A DNA stretch of 64,000 nucleotides from Gemmiger sp. An194 (GCF_002160145.1 NZ_NFKA01000016.1:1-64000); one strand, 5' to 3'. Shown: positions 24,936-34,594, counted from the stretch's first letter. Program-made: numbers and translations. The notes: a model not told the origin generated them from the sequence alone.

Positions 24936-26030
24936 ATGAATATGCTGAAAACCATGAAAAAGTCCACCCGCAGCAACCTGATTACCTATGGCATTGTGGT
25001 GCTGTTTTATCTGGTGATGCAGCTGCTGGCCAGCGGCGGCGTGCTGAGCAACTCCATGCAGGGCATGCTGGTGCCCATCTGCACCTATGTGGTCCTGGCG
25101 GTATCCCTGAACTTGACCGTTGGTATCCTGGGCGAGCTGAGCCTGGGCCATGCGGGCTTTATGAGCGTTGGTGCTTTTTCCGGCGCGGTGTACTGGATGA
25201 TCGCGGGGCAGAACCTGCCCTCCGTTCTGGGTTTGGCGATTGCCATGCTCATCGGCGGCGTGATGGCCGGTGTGTTCGGCTTTTTGATCGGCATTCCCGT
25301 GCTGCGGCTGCGGGGCGACTATCTGGCCATTGTGACCCTGGCCTTTGGTGAGATCATCAAAAATATCCTGAATGCCATCTACCTGGGCTGGGACAGCAAC
25401 GGCTTCCACTTCTCCATGAAGGATGCCACTGCTCTGAACATGGGCGAGGATGGTAAGGTCATCATCAACGGTGCCATTGGCATCAGCGGCATGACCAAAG
25501 CCTCCAGCTTCACTGCGGGCATCATTCTGGTGCTCATCACCCTGTTTGTGGTGCTGAACCTGATCAATTCCCGCGCCGGCCGTGCAATCATGTCCATCCG
25601 CGACAATCGCATTGCCGCCGAGGCCACCGGCATCAACGTGACCAAGTACAAGCTGATGGCCTTCATCACCTCCGCCTTCCTGGCTGGCATGGCAGGTGTG
25701 CTGTATGCACTGAATATGTCCGCTCTGGCGGCCAAGAAGTTTGACTACAACACCTCCATTCTGGTGCTGGTGTTCGTGGTTCTGGGTGGCATTGGCAACA
25801 TCCGTGGCTCCGTGATTGCGGCGGCTGTTCTGTATGTGCTGCCCGAGCTGCTGCGTGGTCTGAACGACTACCGCATGCTGATCTATGCGGTGATTCTGAT
25901 CGTTATGATGATCTTCAACCAGAGCGCCCAGGTGGTCGCCTGGCGTCATCAGGTGTGGGAAAAGCTTTCCACCATCGGTCTGTTCCAGAAGCTGGCGCAG
26001 GCGAAAAAACAAAACAAGGGGGAGGCATAA
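24936..26030 (+). CDS. livM: Branched-chain amino acid ABC transporter permease LivM
   Basis: The 364-residue permease has about nine hydrophobic segments. The motif LGHAGFMSVGAFSGA and the cytoplasmic loop RDNRIAAEATGINVTKYKL, which contacts the ATPases, mark LivM. The start ATG follows GAGGTGG right after livH. The C-terminus is cytoplasmic and basic (AKKQNKGEA). Confidence 0.93.
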   Translation: MNMLKTMKKSTRSNLITYGIVVLFYLVMQLLASGGVLSNSMQGMLVPICTYVVLAVSLNLTVGILGELSLGHAGFMSVGAFSGAVYWMIAGQNLPSVLGLAIAMLIGGVMAGVFGFLIGIPVLRLRGDYLAIVTLAFGEIIKNILNAIYLGWDSNGFHFSMKDATALNMGEDGKVIINGAIGISGMTKASSFTAGIILVLITLFVVLNLINSRAGRAIMSIRDNRIAAEATGINVTKYKLMAFITSAFLAGMAGVLYALNMSALAAKKFDYNTSILVLVFVVLGGIGNIRGSVIAAAVLYVLPELLRGLNDYRMLIYAVILIVMMIFNQSAQVVAWRHQVWEKLSTIGLFQKLAQAKKQNKGEA

Positions 26031-26033
26031 TCC

Positions 26034-26795
26034 ATGGCTCTGCTTGAAGTAATGAACGTGGGCATCGCTTTCGGCGGTCTGCAGGCGGTGGCCCAGCTGG
26101 ATATGAAGATCGAGAAGGGCCATCTGTATGGCCTGATCGGCCCCAACGGTGCCGGTAAAACCACCGTGTTCAATATGCTCACCGGCGTGTATCGTCCCAC
26201 CGAGGGCGATATCATTCTGGACGGCAAGAACATTACCGGTAAGGCCCCGGCCAAGATCAACCAGGCCGGCATTGCCCGTACCTTCCAGAACATCCGCCTG
26301 TTCAGCCAGATGACTGTGCTGGACAACGTGAAGATCGGCCTGCACAACCAGGTCAAGTATCCCATGTGGACCGGCGTGTTCCGTCTGCCCGGCTTCAAGG
26401 AAAAGGAGCAGGAGATGGACTACAAGGCCATGAAGCTGCTCAAGATCTTTGATCTGGATAAGGAAGCGGATCTGCCTGCTTCCAGCTTGCCCTACGGCAA
26501 GCAGCGCAAGCTGGAGATTGCCCGTGCGCTGGCGACCAATCCCAAGCTGCTGCTGCTGGACGAACCCGCTGCTGGCATGAACCCCAGCGAGAGCGAAGAG
26601 CTGATGAACACCATCAAGTTCGTTCAGAAGGAGTTCGATGTGGCCATCCTGCTCATCGAGCACGACATGAACTTTGTAATGGGCATCTGCGAATACATCT
26701 ATGTGCTGGATTACGGCCGGGTCATCGCCCAGGGCAACGGCGAATCCATCCGCAATAACCCCAAGGTCATTGCGGCATATCTGGGAGGTGACTGA
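26034..26795 (+). CDS. livG: Branched-chain amino acid ABC transporter ATPase LivG
   Basis: A 253-residue ATPase with Walker A GPNGAGKTT, the LivG-type insertion ARTFQNIRLF, a weak signature LPYGKQRKLEIARALA, Walker B LLLLDEPAAGMNP and H-loop IEHDMNFV. It pairs with LivF to drive uptake. The ribosome site GGGGAGG overlaps the livM 3' end. Confidence 0.95.
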   Translation: MALLEVMNVGIAFGGLQAVAQLDMKIEKGHLYGLIGPNGAGKTTVFNMLTGVYRPTEGDIILDGKNITGKAPAKINQAGIARTFQNIRLFSQMTVLDNVKIGLHNQVKYPMWTGVFRLPGFKEKEQEMDYKAMKLLKIFDLDKEADLPASSLPYGKQRKLEIARALATNPKLLLLDEPAAGMNPSESEELMNTIKFVQKEFDVAILLIEHDMNFVMGICEYIYVLDYGRVIAQGNGESIRNNPKVIAAYLGGD

Positions 26796-26797
26796 CC

Positions 26798-27514
<717 letters not shown>

Positions 27515-27530
27515 GCCAAAACAATCATTC

Positions 27531-27570
27531 AAACGGCCCTGCCGGCGATTCCCCGGCGGGGCCGTTTTCT
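27531..27570 (+). terminator. Intrinsic terminator of livHMGF
   Basis: AAACGGCCCTGCCGG and CCGGCGGGGCCGTTTT pair around CGATTCC. Confidence 0.9.
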
Positions 27571-27627
27571 CTGGCGACCGGCAGGCAGGACAGAATAAAC
27601 CCGCTGTATCAACCGGAGAAAATATGC

Positions 27628-27686
27628 TATAATAAAAAGCACTCAGCCCATCAGGCGGCATTGGCCGCGCAGGGCGGGTGCTTTTT
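27628..27686 (+). promoter_or_regulatory. Promoter with immediate leader terminator (attenuator) before MATE gene
   Basis: An extended -10 (TG-C-TATAAT, 27628-27633) is followed within a few bases by AAAAAGCAC (27634-27642), which pairs with GTGCTTTTT (27678-27686) around a G+C-rich interior. The hairpin ends in T residues, only 10 bases before the GGAGG site of the MATE gene. Transcription would stop unless the hairpin is disrupted. The -35 is poor. Confidence 0.55.
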
Positions 27687-27710
27687 GCTTTGGTATGGAG
27701 GCGGTTTTCG

Positions 27711-29078
27711 TTGACAAAGGATCTGACCCAGGGCGGCATTACCAAGACCCTGGTGCTGTTTTCGCTGCCCATGATCGCGGGCAATCTGCTGCAGCAGCTG
27801 TACAACATTGCCGATACCCTGATCGTGGGCCGGTTTCTGGGGGCGAATGCCCTGGCGGCGGTGGGCTCGGCCTACACGCTCATGACCTTCCTCACCTCAA
27901 TTCTGCTGGGCCTTGCCATGGGCAGCGGAGCGCTGGTATCCATCTGCTGGGGCCAGCGGGACGGGGAGCGGATGCGCTCCTGCGTGGCGGCCTCCTTTAC
28001 GCTGATCGGCGTGTTGGCTGCCCTGCTCACCGTGGGAGTTTATCTGCTGGTGGACCCTATTTTGGCTCTGCTGCAGGTGCCGGAGCAGGTCTGGAATCTG
28101 ATGCGGGTGTATCTGCTGGTGATCTTTGCGGGCATTCCCGCCACCTTCCTGTACAACTATTTCGCCTGTATGCTGCGGGCGGTGGGCAACTCGGCGGTGC
28201 CGCTGGCCTTTCTGGGTGTTTCCTCGGTGATGAACATCGGCCTGGATCTGCTGTTTGTGCTGCGCTTTGACTGGGGTGTGGCGGGCGCGGCCTTTGCCAC
28301 CGTGCTCAGCCAGTATCTGTCCGGCATCGGGCTGGCGGTGTACAGCCTGTTCGGCGCCCGGGAGCTGCTGCCCCGGAAAAAGCACTGGCGCTTTGGTCGG
28401 GCCCGTCTGGCCGAGGTGGCCAGTTACTCACTGCTCACCTGCATGCAGCAGTCCATTATGAACTTCGGCATCCTGATGGTGCAGGGACGGGTAAACAGCT
28501 TCGGCCCGGCGGTGATGTCCGCTTTCGCGGCCGCGGTGAAGATCGACACCTTTGCCTACATGCCCGCTCAGGACCTGGGCAACGCCTTTTCCACCTTCGT
28601 GGCCCAGAACTACGGGGCAGGCAAGGCCGACCGCATCCAGAAGGGCATCCGGCGGGCGGTGGCCATCTCGGCCGGGTTTTGTGTGGCAGTGAGTGCCCTG
28701 GTATTTGTTTGCGCTCACCCGCTGATGCTCATCTTTGTGGCCCCTGAGGAAACCGAGATCCTGTCCATCGGCGTGCAGTATCTGCGCATTGAGGGAAGTT
28801 TTTATTGCGGCATCGGCTGTCTGTTTTTGCTGTACGGCCTCTACCGGGCCATGGAAAAACCGGGCATGTCGGTGGTGCTCACCATTCTTTCACTGGGCAC
28901 CCGGGTCATCCTGGCCTATGGCCTGTCCGCCATCCCGGCCATCGGAGTCACCGGTATCTGGTGGTCGGTTCCCATCGGCTGGTTCCTGGCGGACCTGGTG
29001 GGCTTTGTATATTACTGGAAAAACCGTGCCCGGCAGCAGGCTGTGCTGACCGGGAGCGCAAAAGGAGAAACAGCATGA
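27711..29078 (+). CDS. MATE-family exporter (second copy)
   Basis: This 455-residue membrane protein has twelve hydrophobic segments; LFSLPMIAGNLLQQLYNIADTLIVGRFLGANALAAVG is the conserved first part of the MATE fold. The start is TTG, chosen because GGAGG lies nine bases before it; no ATG with a ribosome site exists nearby. The stop overlaps the start of the cobO-like gene (ATGA). The leader carries a terminator hairpin, so expression is probably conditional. Its relation to the other MATE gene at 7.5-8.9 kb is distant by eye. Confidence 0.88.
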   Translation: MTKDLTQGGITKTLVLFSLPMIAGNLLQQLYNIADTLIVGRFLGANALAAVGSAYTLMTFLTSILLGLAMGSGALVSICWGQRDGERMRSCVAASFTLIGVLAALLTVGVYLLVDPILALLQVPEQVWNLMRVYLLVIFAGIPATFLYNYFACMLRAVGNSAVPLAFLGVSSVMNIGLDLLFVLRFDWGVAGAAFATVLSQYLSGIGLAVYSLFGARELLPRKKHWRFGRARLAEVASYSLLTCMQQSIMNFGILMVQGRVNSFGPAVMSAFAAAVKIDTFAYMPAQDLGNAFSTFVAQNYGAGKADRIQKGIRRAVAISAGFCVAVSALVFVCAHPLMLIFVAPEETEILSIGVQYLRIEGSFYCGIGCLFLLYGLYRAMEKPGMSVVLTILSLGTRVILAYGLSAIPAIGVTGIWWSVPIGWFLADLVGFVYYWKNRARQQAVLTGSAKGETA

Positions 29079-29602
29079 AAGAACGCTTGACACATCTTTA
29101 CTTCGGCAACGGCAAGGGCAAAACCACCGCTTCCATGGGCCTGGCGCTGCGGGCGCTGGGCAACGGCTGGCGTGTGGTGGCGGTTCAGTTTCTGAAAAGC
29201 CACCCCAGTGGAGAGGTCGCCGGGCTGGAAAAGCTGGGTGCAAAGGTGATCCGCAGCACCGAGACCATGAAGTTCGTGTTTAAAATGACCGAGGAGGAAA
29301 AGCAGGCTGCCCGTGCCGTGCAGCAGAAGATGCTGAACGAGGCCATCCGTCTGGTGAACGAAGGGCAGGTGGACCTGCTGGTGCTGGATGAGGCGGGCTC
29401 CCTCTGCCAGCTGGATATGCTGGAGGATATGAATACCCTGCGTCAGCTGGTGGAGCACAAGCCCGCCGGACTGGAGCTGGTGATCACCGCCCACGAGCCC
29501 ACCCAGTGGCTGATGGATGCGGCGGACTACTGTACCGAAATGCGCTGTCACCGCCATCCCTTCGACCGGGGCATCCCGGGCCGCAAGGGCGTGGAGTTCT
29601 AA
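29075..29602 (+). CDS. cobO: Cob(I)yrinic acid a,c-diamide adenosyltransferase (CobO/BtuR type)
   Basis: The 175-residue protein has the CobO/BtuR P-loop GNGKGKTT (residues 11-18), VQFLKS, LLVLDEAG and the end motif EMRCHRHPFDRGIPGRKGVEF. The enzyme adenosylates cobalamin precursors with ATP, yielding the coenzyme form of B12. It is translationally coupled to the upstream MATE gene, an unusual partner. No other cobalamin genes are in the window, so salvage rather than complete synthesis is likely. Confidence 0.9.
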   Translation: MKERLTHLYFGNGKGKTTASMGLALRALGNGWRVVAVQFLKSHPSGEVAGLEKLGAKVIRSTETMKFVFKMTEEEKQAARAVQQKMLNEAIRLVNEGQVDLLVLDEAGSLCQLDMLEDMNTLRQLVEHKPAGLELVITAHEPTQWLMDAADYCTEMRCHRHPFDRGIPGRKGVEF

Positions 29603-29626
29603 AACGCCTCTGGATAAAAAAACAGA

Positions 29627-29671
29627 AAACGCCCGTGACCTGGCAAACCGCACAGATCACGGGCGTTTTTT
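29627..29671. terminator. Bidirectional intrinsic terminator
   Basis: AAACGCCCGTGA and TCACGGGCGTTTTTT form the stem between convergent cobO-like and corC-like genes; both strands have T-runs. Confidence 0.9.
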
Positions 29672-29705
29672 CGTTGTTGTTTATGAAAGAAGAAAAACGG
29701 GGAAA

Positions 29706-31064
29706 TTAGCCCTCTTCGGCATTCTCATCCGCTTTGGCAGGCTCCGGCGGAGCCAGAGGGCTTACCACCGCATCCTCCAGTCGGTGGTCCCGCACCCGAG
29801 CGGTGTAAATGCACACCGGCGGTAGCTTGGCGGAAAAACGCTCCTGGTCGGCAGGAACCGTGCCCAGCTGACCGAACACAAAGCCGCCGAAGGTGTCGTA
29901 TGTATCCAGAAGCTCCTCGTCCAGTTCCAGCGACAGGCTGCGGGCGACCTCCTTCAGGGGAGCGGAGCCCTGCACCCGCCAGCGGCCGGGGGTCAGAGGT
30001 TCGATCTCCCGGGGTTGAGCGGCCTTTTCCATGTCGTCCTCCAGGTCGCCCACCAGCTGTTCCAGCAGGTCGTTCATGGTCACCACACCGGTCACACCGC
30101 CGTATTCGTCCAGCACCACGGCGAAATGGTTGCGGGTGCGTTTCATTTCCCGGAACAGCACATCCGCCCGCAGATGCTGGGGCACAAAATAGGCCGGACG
30201 CACCGCCTTTTCCATCACCTGGGTGCGGCTGCGATCCTGCAGACGGAAGTAATCCCGCACGTTCAGCACGCCGACCACATCATCGGCGGTTTCGCCGCAT
30301 ATCGGGTACTTGGCGAAGCGACTCTCCCGGATGGTGGCAGCCCAGACCTCGTCGCTGTCCTCCTGCCAGAGCACGGTCAGCTCGGTGCGGTGGGTGGCAA
30401 ACTCGGCCACGGTGCGGTCGTCAAACTCGAATACATTCTGGATGAACTCCCGTTCCTCCTGGTCGATCACACCCTTTTTGCTGCCCGCGTCCACCATCAT
30501 GCGGATCTCTTCCTCGCTCACCTCGTCCTCCTCGGCGTTGGGGTCCAGTCCGCACAGCCGGAGCACAAAGTTGGTGGAGGCGGTGAGCACCCACACGATG
30601 GGCGAAGCCACCCGGGCCAGCGCCGAGATCATACCGGACATGGCGAGCGCAAGGCTTTCTGCCTTTTTCATGGCCAGACGCTTGGGCACCAGCTCACCGA
30701 ACACCAGGGTGAAATAGGAAAGGATCAGAGTGATAAGCACCACCGATACCGCGTTCAGGGTCTGAGCGGGCACCGGCACGCCCAGACTGAGAAGGCCGTC
30801 CACCAGGATGCCGGCGAAATTGTCCGCGGCGAAGGCGCTGCCCAGAAAGCCGGACAGGGTAATGGCAACCTGAATGGTGGCCAGAAAACGGGCGGGCTGG
30901 CTGGTCAGCCGGGCCAGACGCACAGCGCGCTTGTCGCCCTGGGCGATGAGCTGGGCCAGCTTGGCGTCGCTCACCGAGATTACTGCGATCTCAGCACAGG
31001 CAAACACCGCATTCAGTGCGATCAGAATGATTTGCAGAAGAATCTGCCATACAATCGGGTTCAT
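29706..31064 (-). CDS. CorC/HlyC (CNNM-like) transporter with CBS domains
   Basis: A 452-residue protein with an N-terminal DUF21 membrane domain (about residues 1-195, four segments; includes GELVPKRLAMKKAE), a CBS pair (about 215-340; FAVVLDEYGGVTGVVTMNDLLE) and a C-terminal CorC_HlyC domain. Family members export Mg2+ (for example CNNM-like CorC and S. aureus MpfA) or are linked to Co2+ resistance. The start follows AAAAAGGAG. It is alone behind a 250-base leader with a small ORF and an internal terminator, so conditional expression is likely. Confidence 0.9.
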   Translation of the reverse strand: MNPIVWQILLQIILIALNAVFACAEIAVISVSDAKLAQLIAQGDKRAVRLARLTSQPARFLATIQVAITLSGFLGSAFAADNFAGILVDGLLSLGVPVPAQTLNAVSVVLITLILSYFTLVFGELVPKRLAMKKAESLALAMSGMISALARVASPIVWVLTASTNFVLRLCGLDPNAEEDEVSEEEIRMMVDAGSKKGVIDQEEREFIQNVFEFDDRTVAEFATHRTELTVLWQEDSDEVWAATIRESRFAKYPICGETADDVVGVLNVRDYFRLQDRSRTQVMEKAVRPAYFVPQHLRADVLFREMKRTRNHFAVVLDEYGGVTGVVTMNDLLEQLVGDLEDDMEKAAQPREIEPLTPGRWRVQGSAPLKEVARSLSLELDEELLDTYDTFGGFVFGQLGTVPADQERFSAKLPPVCIYTARVRDHRLEDAVVSPLAPPEPAKADENAEEG

Positions 31065-31152
31065 AAAATATAAGCTCCTTTTTCATGTTGGTGAATCAAA
31101 CAAACAGGCGGGGCGGGCAAGTTGGGGAATGCCCGCAAAGAGGAAAGTGCCG

Positions 31153-31281
31153 CTAACGCAGCATTCGCAGAAAACGCAAAAAGACACGCCCGTTTTCCGC
31201 ACAAAGAGAAAACAGGTGTGTCTTGTATCGTCGGTTTGATTCAGTTGCAATGGGGCATCGGGCAGGGTCTCCGTCGTCCAT
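31153..31281 (-). CDS. Candidate regulatory leader peptide of corC-like gene
   Basis: A 42-codon frame starts with ATG about ten bases after AAAGGAGAG, right behind a good promoter. The peptide begins M-D-D-G-D-P-A-R-C-P and later has RRYK. An acidic/proline start followed by basic residues recalls MgtL, the leader of Salmonella mgtA, whose Asp/Glu/Pro run makes ribosomes fall off at low Mg2+. An intrinsic terminator occupies codons 20-35, so translation should affect transcription of the CorC/HlyC gene. The similarity is in layout only; a chance ORF is possible. Confidence 0.42.
   Translation of the reverse strand: MDDGDPARCPIATESNRRYKTHLFSLCAENGRVFLRFLRMLR
31178..31224 (-). terminator. Leader terminator (attenuator) before corC-like gene
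   Basis: On the minus strand AAGACACACCTGTTTTC pairs with GAAAACGGGCGTGTCTT and runs into TTTTTG. It lies about 110 bases before the CorC/HlyC start. TGAATCAAAC (31092-31101 as written on plus) and GTTTGATTCA (31234-31243) are complementary and enclose the hairpin. Confidence 0.75.
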
Positions 31282-31323
31282 AAATCAAATGCTCTCCTTT
31301 TCGGGTTTAGTGGGAATGCCTAG

Positions 31324-31353
31324 ATGATACAGGATATGGGGGCGCTTTGTCAA
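31324..31353 (-). promoter_or_regulatory. Promoter of corC-like leader
   Basis: On the minus strand TTGACA (31348-31353), 18 bases, TATCAT (31324-31329). Transcription would begin near 31317, just upstream of the leader ORF ribosome site. Confidence 0.65.
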
Positions 31354-31486
31354 GCATCGGATGGGGGCGATTTTGGGCGCTTTCACCAGTATCGGCCGGA
31401 TAATCGCTGTGTACACTGGAAAAACGGAAAAAGCGGCGAAATACCGGCAAATTTTCGGTTTTGCTGTTTTCTTGCCCACGAAGTTG

Positions 31487-31495
31487 TGCTATAAT
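31487..31495 (+). promoter_or_regulatory. Extended -10 promoter of guaA
   Basis: TG-C-TATAAT with the hexamer at 31490-31495; no good -35 at normal spacing. The leader is only about 40 bases, too short for a guanine riboswitch. Confidence 0.6.
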
Positions 31496-31541
31496 CATGG
31501 GTAAACTGTGAAGCAAACCAGTCGCAAAGGGAGGAAAATCA

Positions 31542-33083
31542 ATGGCAGAAACCATCTTAGTTGTGGACTTTGGCGGCCAGTACAATCAGCTGATCGCCCG
31601 CCGTGTGCGTGAGTGCCACGTTTACAGCGAGATCGTGTCCTACACCAAGGCCATGGAGGCCATCCGGGAGAAAAAGCCCGCCGGCATCATCTTTACCGGT
31701 GGCCCCAACAGCGTATATCTGGAGGATTCCCCCTCCATCAGCACCGAGGTGTTCGAGCTGGGCATCCCCGTGCTGGGCATCTGCTACGGCTCGCAGCTGA
31801 TGATGCATCTGCTGGGCGGCCATGTGTGCGTTGCCCCCGAGCGGGAATACGGCAAGACCGAGGTCAACGTGGACACCAAGAGCAAGCTGTTCCAGGGCGT
31901 GAGCGAAAAGACCATCTGCTGGATGAGCCATAACGATTACATCGAGAAGGCGGCTCCCGGCTTTACCATCAGCGCCTACACCACCAACTGCCCGGTGGCT
32001 GCCATGGAGTGGCCTGAGCGCAACCTGTACGCCGTGCAGTTCCACCCCGAAGTGCTGCACACCCAGGAGGGTACCAAGATGCTCTCCAACTTCGTGTACA
32101 ATGTCTGCGGCTGCAAGGGCGAGTGGACCATGGACTCTTTCGTGGAGAAGTCCATCGAGGCCATCCGTGCCAAGGTAGGCGACGGCAAGGTGCTGTGCGC
32201 TCTGTCCGGTGGTGTGGACAGCTCTGTGGCTGCCGTTATGCTGGCCAAGGCGGTGGGCAAGCAGCTCACCTGCGTGTTCGTAGACCACGGCCTGCTGCGC
32301 AAGAACGAGAGCGAAGAGGTTTGCAGCGTGTTCGGACCCGAGGGTCCCTACGACCTGAACTTCATCTGCGTGAACGCCCGTCAGCGCTTCTACGATAAGC
32401 TGAAGGGCGTGGAAGAGCCCGAGAAGAAGCGCAAGATCATCGGCGAGGAGTTCATCCGCGTCTTCGAGGAAGAGGCCAAGAAGATCGGTACCGTGGACTT
32501 CCTGGTGCAGGGCACCATCTACCCCGACGTGGTGGAGAGCGGCGCCGGCGGTGAGAGCACCGTGATCAAGAGCCACCACAACGTGGGCGGCCTGCCGGAT
32601 TACGTGGACTTCAAGGAGATCATCGAGCCCCTGCGCGACCTGTTCAAGGATGAGGTGCGCAACGCCGGCCGTCAGCTGGGTATTCCTGAGTACCTGGTAA
32701 GCCGTCAGCCCTTCCCGGGCCCCGGTCTGGCCATCCGTATCATCGGTGAGGTGACCGAGGAGAAGATCAAGATGGTGCAGGATGCCGACGCCATTTGGCG
32801 TGAGGAGATCGCCGCCGCCGGTGAGGACAAGAACCTGGGCCAGTATTTTGCAGCGCTGACCAACATGCGCAGCGTGGGCGTTATGGGCGACGAGCGCACC
32901 TACGACTACGCCGTGGCTCTGCGTGCGGTGACCACCACCGACTTCATGACCGCCGAGCCCGCATATCTGCCCTGGGATCTGATCGCCAAGGTGACCAGCC
33001 GTATCGTGAACGAGGTTCCCCATATCAACCGCGTCATGTACGACTGCACCGGTAAGCCCCCGGCAACCATCGAGTTTGAATAA
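31542..33083 (+). CDS. guaA: GMP synthase (glutamine-hydrolysing)
   Basis: The 513-residue enzyme has an N-terminal class I glutaminase (GICYGSQ with nucleophile Cys81, and FHPEV) and an ATP pyrophosphatase domain (LSGGVDSS) with the C-terminal dimerisation part ending PPATIEFE. It aminates XMP to GMP. Length equals B. subtilis GuaA. The ATG follows AAAGGGAGG. It is monocistronic. The 3' end of guaA is a known target of integrative elements, and the sequence after it here has element-like motifs. Confidence 0.98.
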   Translation: MAETILVVDFGGQYNQLIARRVRECHVYSEIVSYTKAMEAIREKKPAGIIFTGGPNSVYLEDSPSISTEVFELGIPVLGICYGSQLMMHLLGGHVCVAPEREYGKTEVNVDTKSKLFQGVSEKTICWMSHNDYIEKAAPGFTISAYTTNCPVAAMEWPERNLYAVQFHPEVLHTQEGTKMLSNFVYNVCGCKGEWTMDSFVEKSIEAIRAKVGDGKVLCALSGGVDSSVAAVMLAKAVGKQLTCVFVDHGLLRKNESEEVCSVFGPEGPYDLNFICVNARQRFYDKLKGVEEPEKKRKIIGEEFIRVFEEEAKKIGTVDFLVQGTIYPDVVESGAGGESTVIKSHHNVGGLPDYVDFKEIIEPLRDLFKDEVRNAGRQLGIPEYLVSRQPFPGPGLAIRIIGEVTEEKIKMVQDADAIWREEIAAAGEDKNLGQYFAALTNMRSVGVMGDERTYDYAVALRAVTTTDFMTAEPAYLPWDLIAKVTSRIVNEVPHINRVMYDCTGKPPATIEFE

Positions 33084-33107
33084 GGTAAAAGTGGATATAA
33101 GAGCCCG

Positions 33108-33171
33108 CAAACCCGCATAAACACTGGGTTTTCGGATTTCAGATTTCCCCTTTGATAGCAGATTGATAGCA
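33108..33171. other. Attachment-site-like motif cluster downstream of guaA
   Basis: AAACCC and GGGTTT flank an 11-base spacer (33108-33131 region), as in tyrosine-recombinase core sites, and two copies of TTGATAGCA lie 11 bases apart at 33152-33160 and 33163-33171, as arm-type sites do. The stretch between guaA and the terminator (33084-33240) has no gene and differs in composition from its surroundings. No integrase gene remains. Confidence 0.4.
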
Positions 33172-33240
33172 CCCGTCAATTTCAGAGTTATTCTGGTGAT
33201 TTGGGTGGCTTGCGAATACGCAGGATTTTTATTCTAAGAG

Positions 33241-33285
33241 AAAAGGTCTAACTGATTTTTGCTGATCAGTTAGACCTTTTATTTT
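33241..33285. terminator. Bidirectional intrinsic terminator
   Basis: AAAAGGTCTAACTGAT (33241-33256) and ATCAGTTAGACCTTTT (33265-33280) pair perfectly. It can end guaA on plus and the DUF815 gene on minus. Confidence 0.88.
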
Positions 33286-33347
33286 GCTTCAGTACAAAGA
33301 GACCCTCGTTTTTGACAAGACTCTGATTTTTTCTATGGCGAGTTTGG

Positions 33348-34529
33348 TTATTGTTCACTCAGAAGCCGGTCCACCAGCTGGCGGGCCAGGCGTGCATTCC
33401 GGCCACCCCGTTCCAGCGCGTACTGTTCGGCGCGCAGATCCAGCTCTTCCTCCGACAGCTTCAGCCCGGCGGCTCGGGCGAGATGATGCACGATATTCAG
33501 GTAGGTGCTCTTGTTGGGCTTGGAGAAGGTGATGTGAATGCCGAACCGGGCCGACAGCGAAACCAGCTCCTGCATGGTGTCGTTGCGGTGCACCTCGTCG
33601 CCGTCCCGCTCGGAGAAGGATTCTCGGACGATGTGGCGGCGGTTGCTGGTGGCGTAAATGGCCACATTGCGGGATTTTGCGGTTACCGAGCCCTCCAGCA
33701 CAGCCTTAAGGGTGCTGAAATTATCATCCTGCTTCACAAAGGAAAGATCATCAATGAAGAGGATGAATTTTAACGGATTGGAGGACAGCTGCTCCAGCAC
33801 CTGAGGAATGATCCGCAGCTGGTCCTTACGGACCCCCACGATGCGCAGCCCCTGATCGAACAGCTTATTTCCCACCGCCTTCACGGTGGAGGATTTGCCG
33901 GTTCCCGCATCGCCGGTGAGCAGAATGTTGGCGGCGGGTTTTCCTTCCAGCAGCGCCTGGGTGTTTTGCAGAATCACCGTGCGCTGTGCTTCGTAGTCCA
34001 CCAGATCGGACAGGGCCACCGGGTCCGGGTGGGATACCGGCAGGATCTGGCCCGCATCGTCCACGCAGAACATGCCGTGGTTGGCGTAGATGCCGTAGCC
34101 ATAGCGGTGAATATTTTCCAGCCGGTGCAGAATCAGGGCGGGCAGATCAATGGGACGGCACTGGTACTCCGGCAGAAACTCGGTTTGCTCCATCAGAGCC
34201 TGCAGGCAAGGAGAGTCCAGGCAGGCGACCTGCTGCAGGGTAGTCAGCTCAGTTTGCAATGCACGCTGCAGATGGGGCCCGGGCTGCTTACCCGCGCCCA
34301 GCATTCGCACGTATACCGTGTCGCTGTTGGCACAGAGCTGTTCAATGTGTCCGGTCAGATCACCGCCATTGGCCTCGTACAGGGCGCAGACAAACACCGC
34401 GTAGTGCTCCGGGTCCGGGGTGGCCAGAAAGTCTTCCAGCGCAGCCAGCACCGGGTCAGTACGCAGAGAGCGGAACAGGGCCAGCGCCTGAAGCCGGACG
34501 GCCAGCAGCTTCAATTCCTTTGGATTCAT
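33348..34529 (-). CDS. DUF815-family AAA+ ATPase
   Basis: A 393-residue protein with an N-terminal helical region of about 180 residues and a C-terminal P-loop ATPase (Walker A LLTGDAGTGKSS, Walker B FILFIDDLSF, arginine-rich sensor region IYATSNRRHIVRESF). This is the DUF815 family, common in Firmicutes, of unknown role. The ribosome site is poor (AGGAT close to the ATG). It lies 135 bases downstream of ilvC behind a terminator, so it may have its own promoter in that gap or depend on read-through. Confidence 0.85.
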   Translation of the reverse strand: MNPKELKLLAVRLQALALFRSLRTDPVLAALEDFLATPDPEHYAVFVCALYEANGGDLTGHIEQLCANSDTVYVRMLGAGKQPGPHLQRALQTELTTLQQVACLDSPCLQALMEQTEFLPEYQCRPIDLPALILHRLENIHRYGYGIYANHGMFCVDDAGQILPVSHPDPVALSDLVDYEAQRTVILQNTQALLEGKPAANILLTGDAGTGKSSTVKAVGNKLFDQGLRIVGVRKDQLRIIPQVLEQLSSNPLKFILFIDDLSFVKQDDNFSTLKAVLEGSVTAKSRNVAIYATSNRRHIVRESFSERDGDEVHRNDTMQELVSLSARFGIHITFSKPNKSTYLNIVHHLARAAGLKLSEEELDLRAEQYALERGGRNARLARQLVDRLLSEQ

Positions 34530-34594
34530 ATCCTATGGCGCGCCCGGACAAGACGGATAAAGCCTCGCACCGGTTCGCGCCCACCTCCTTTGCA

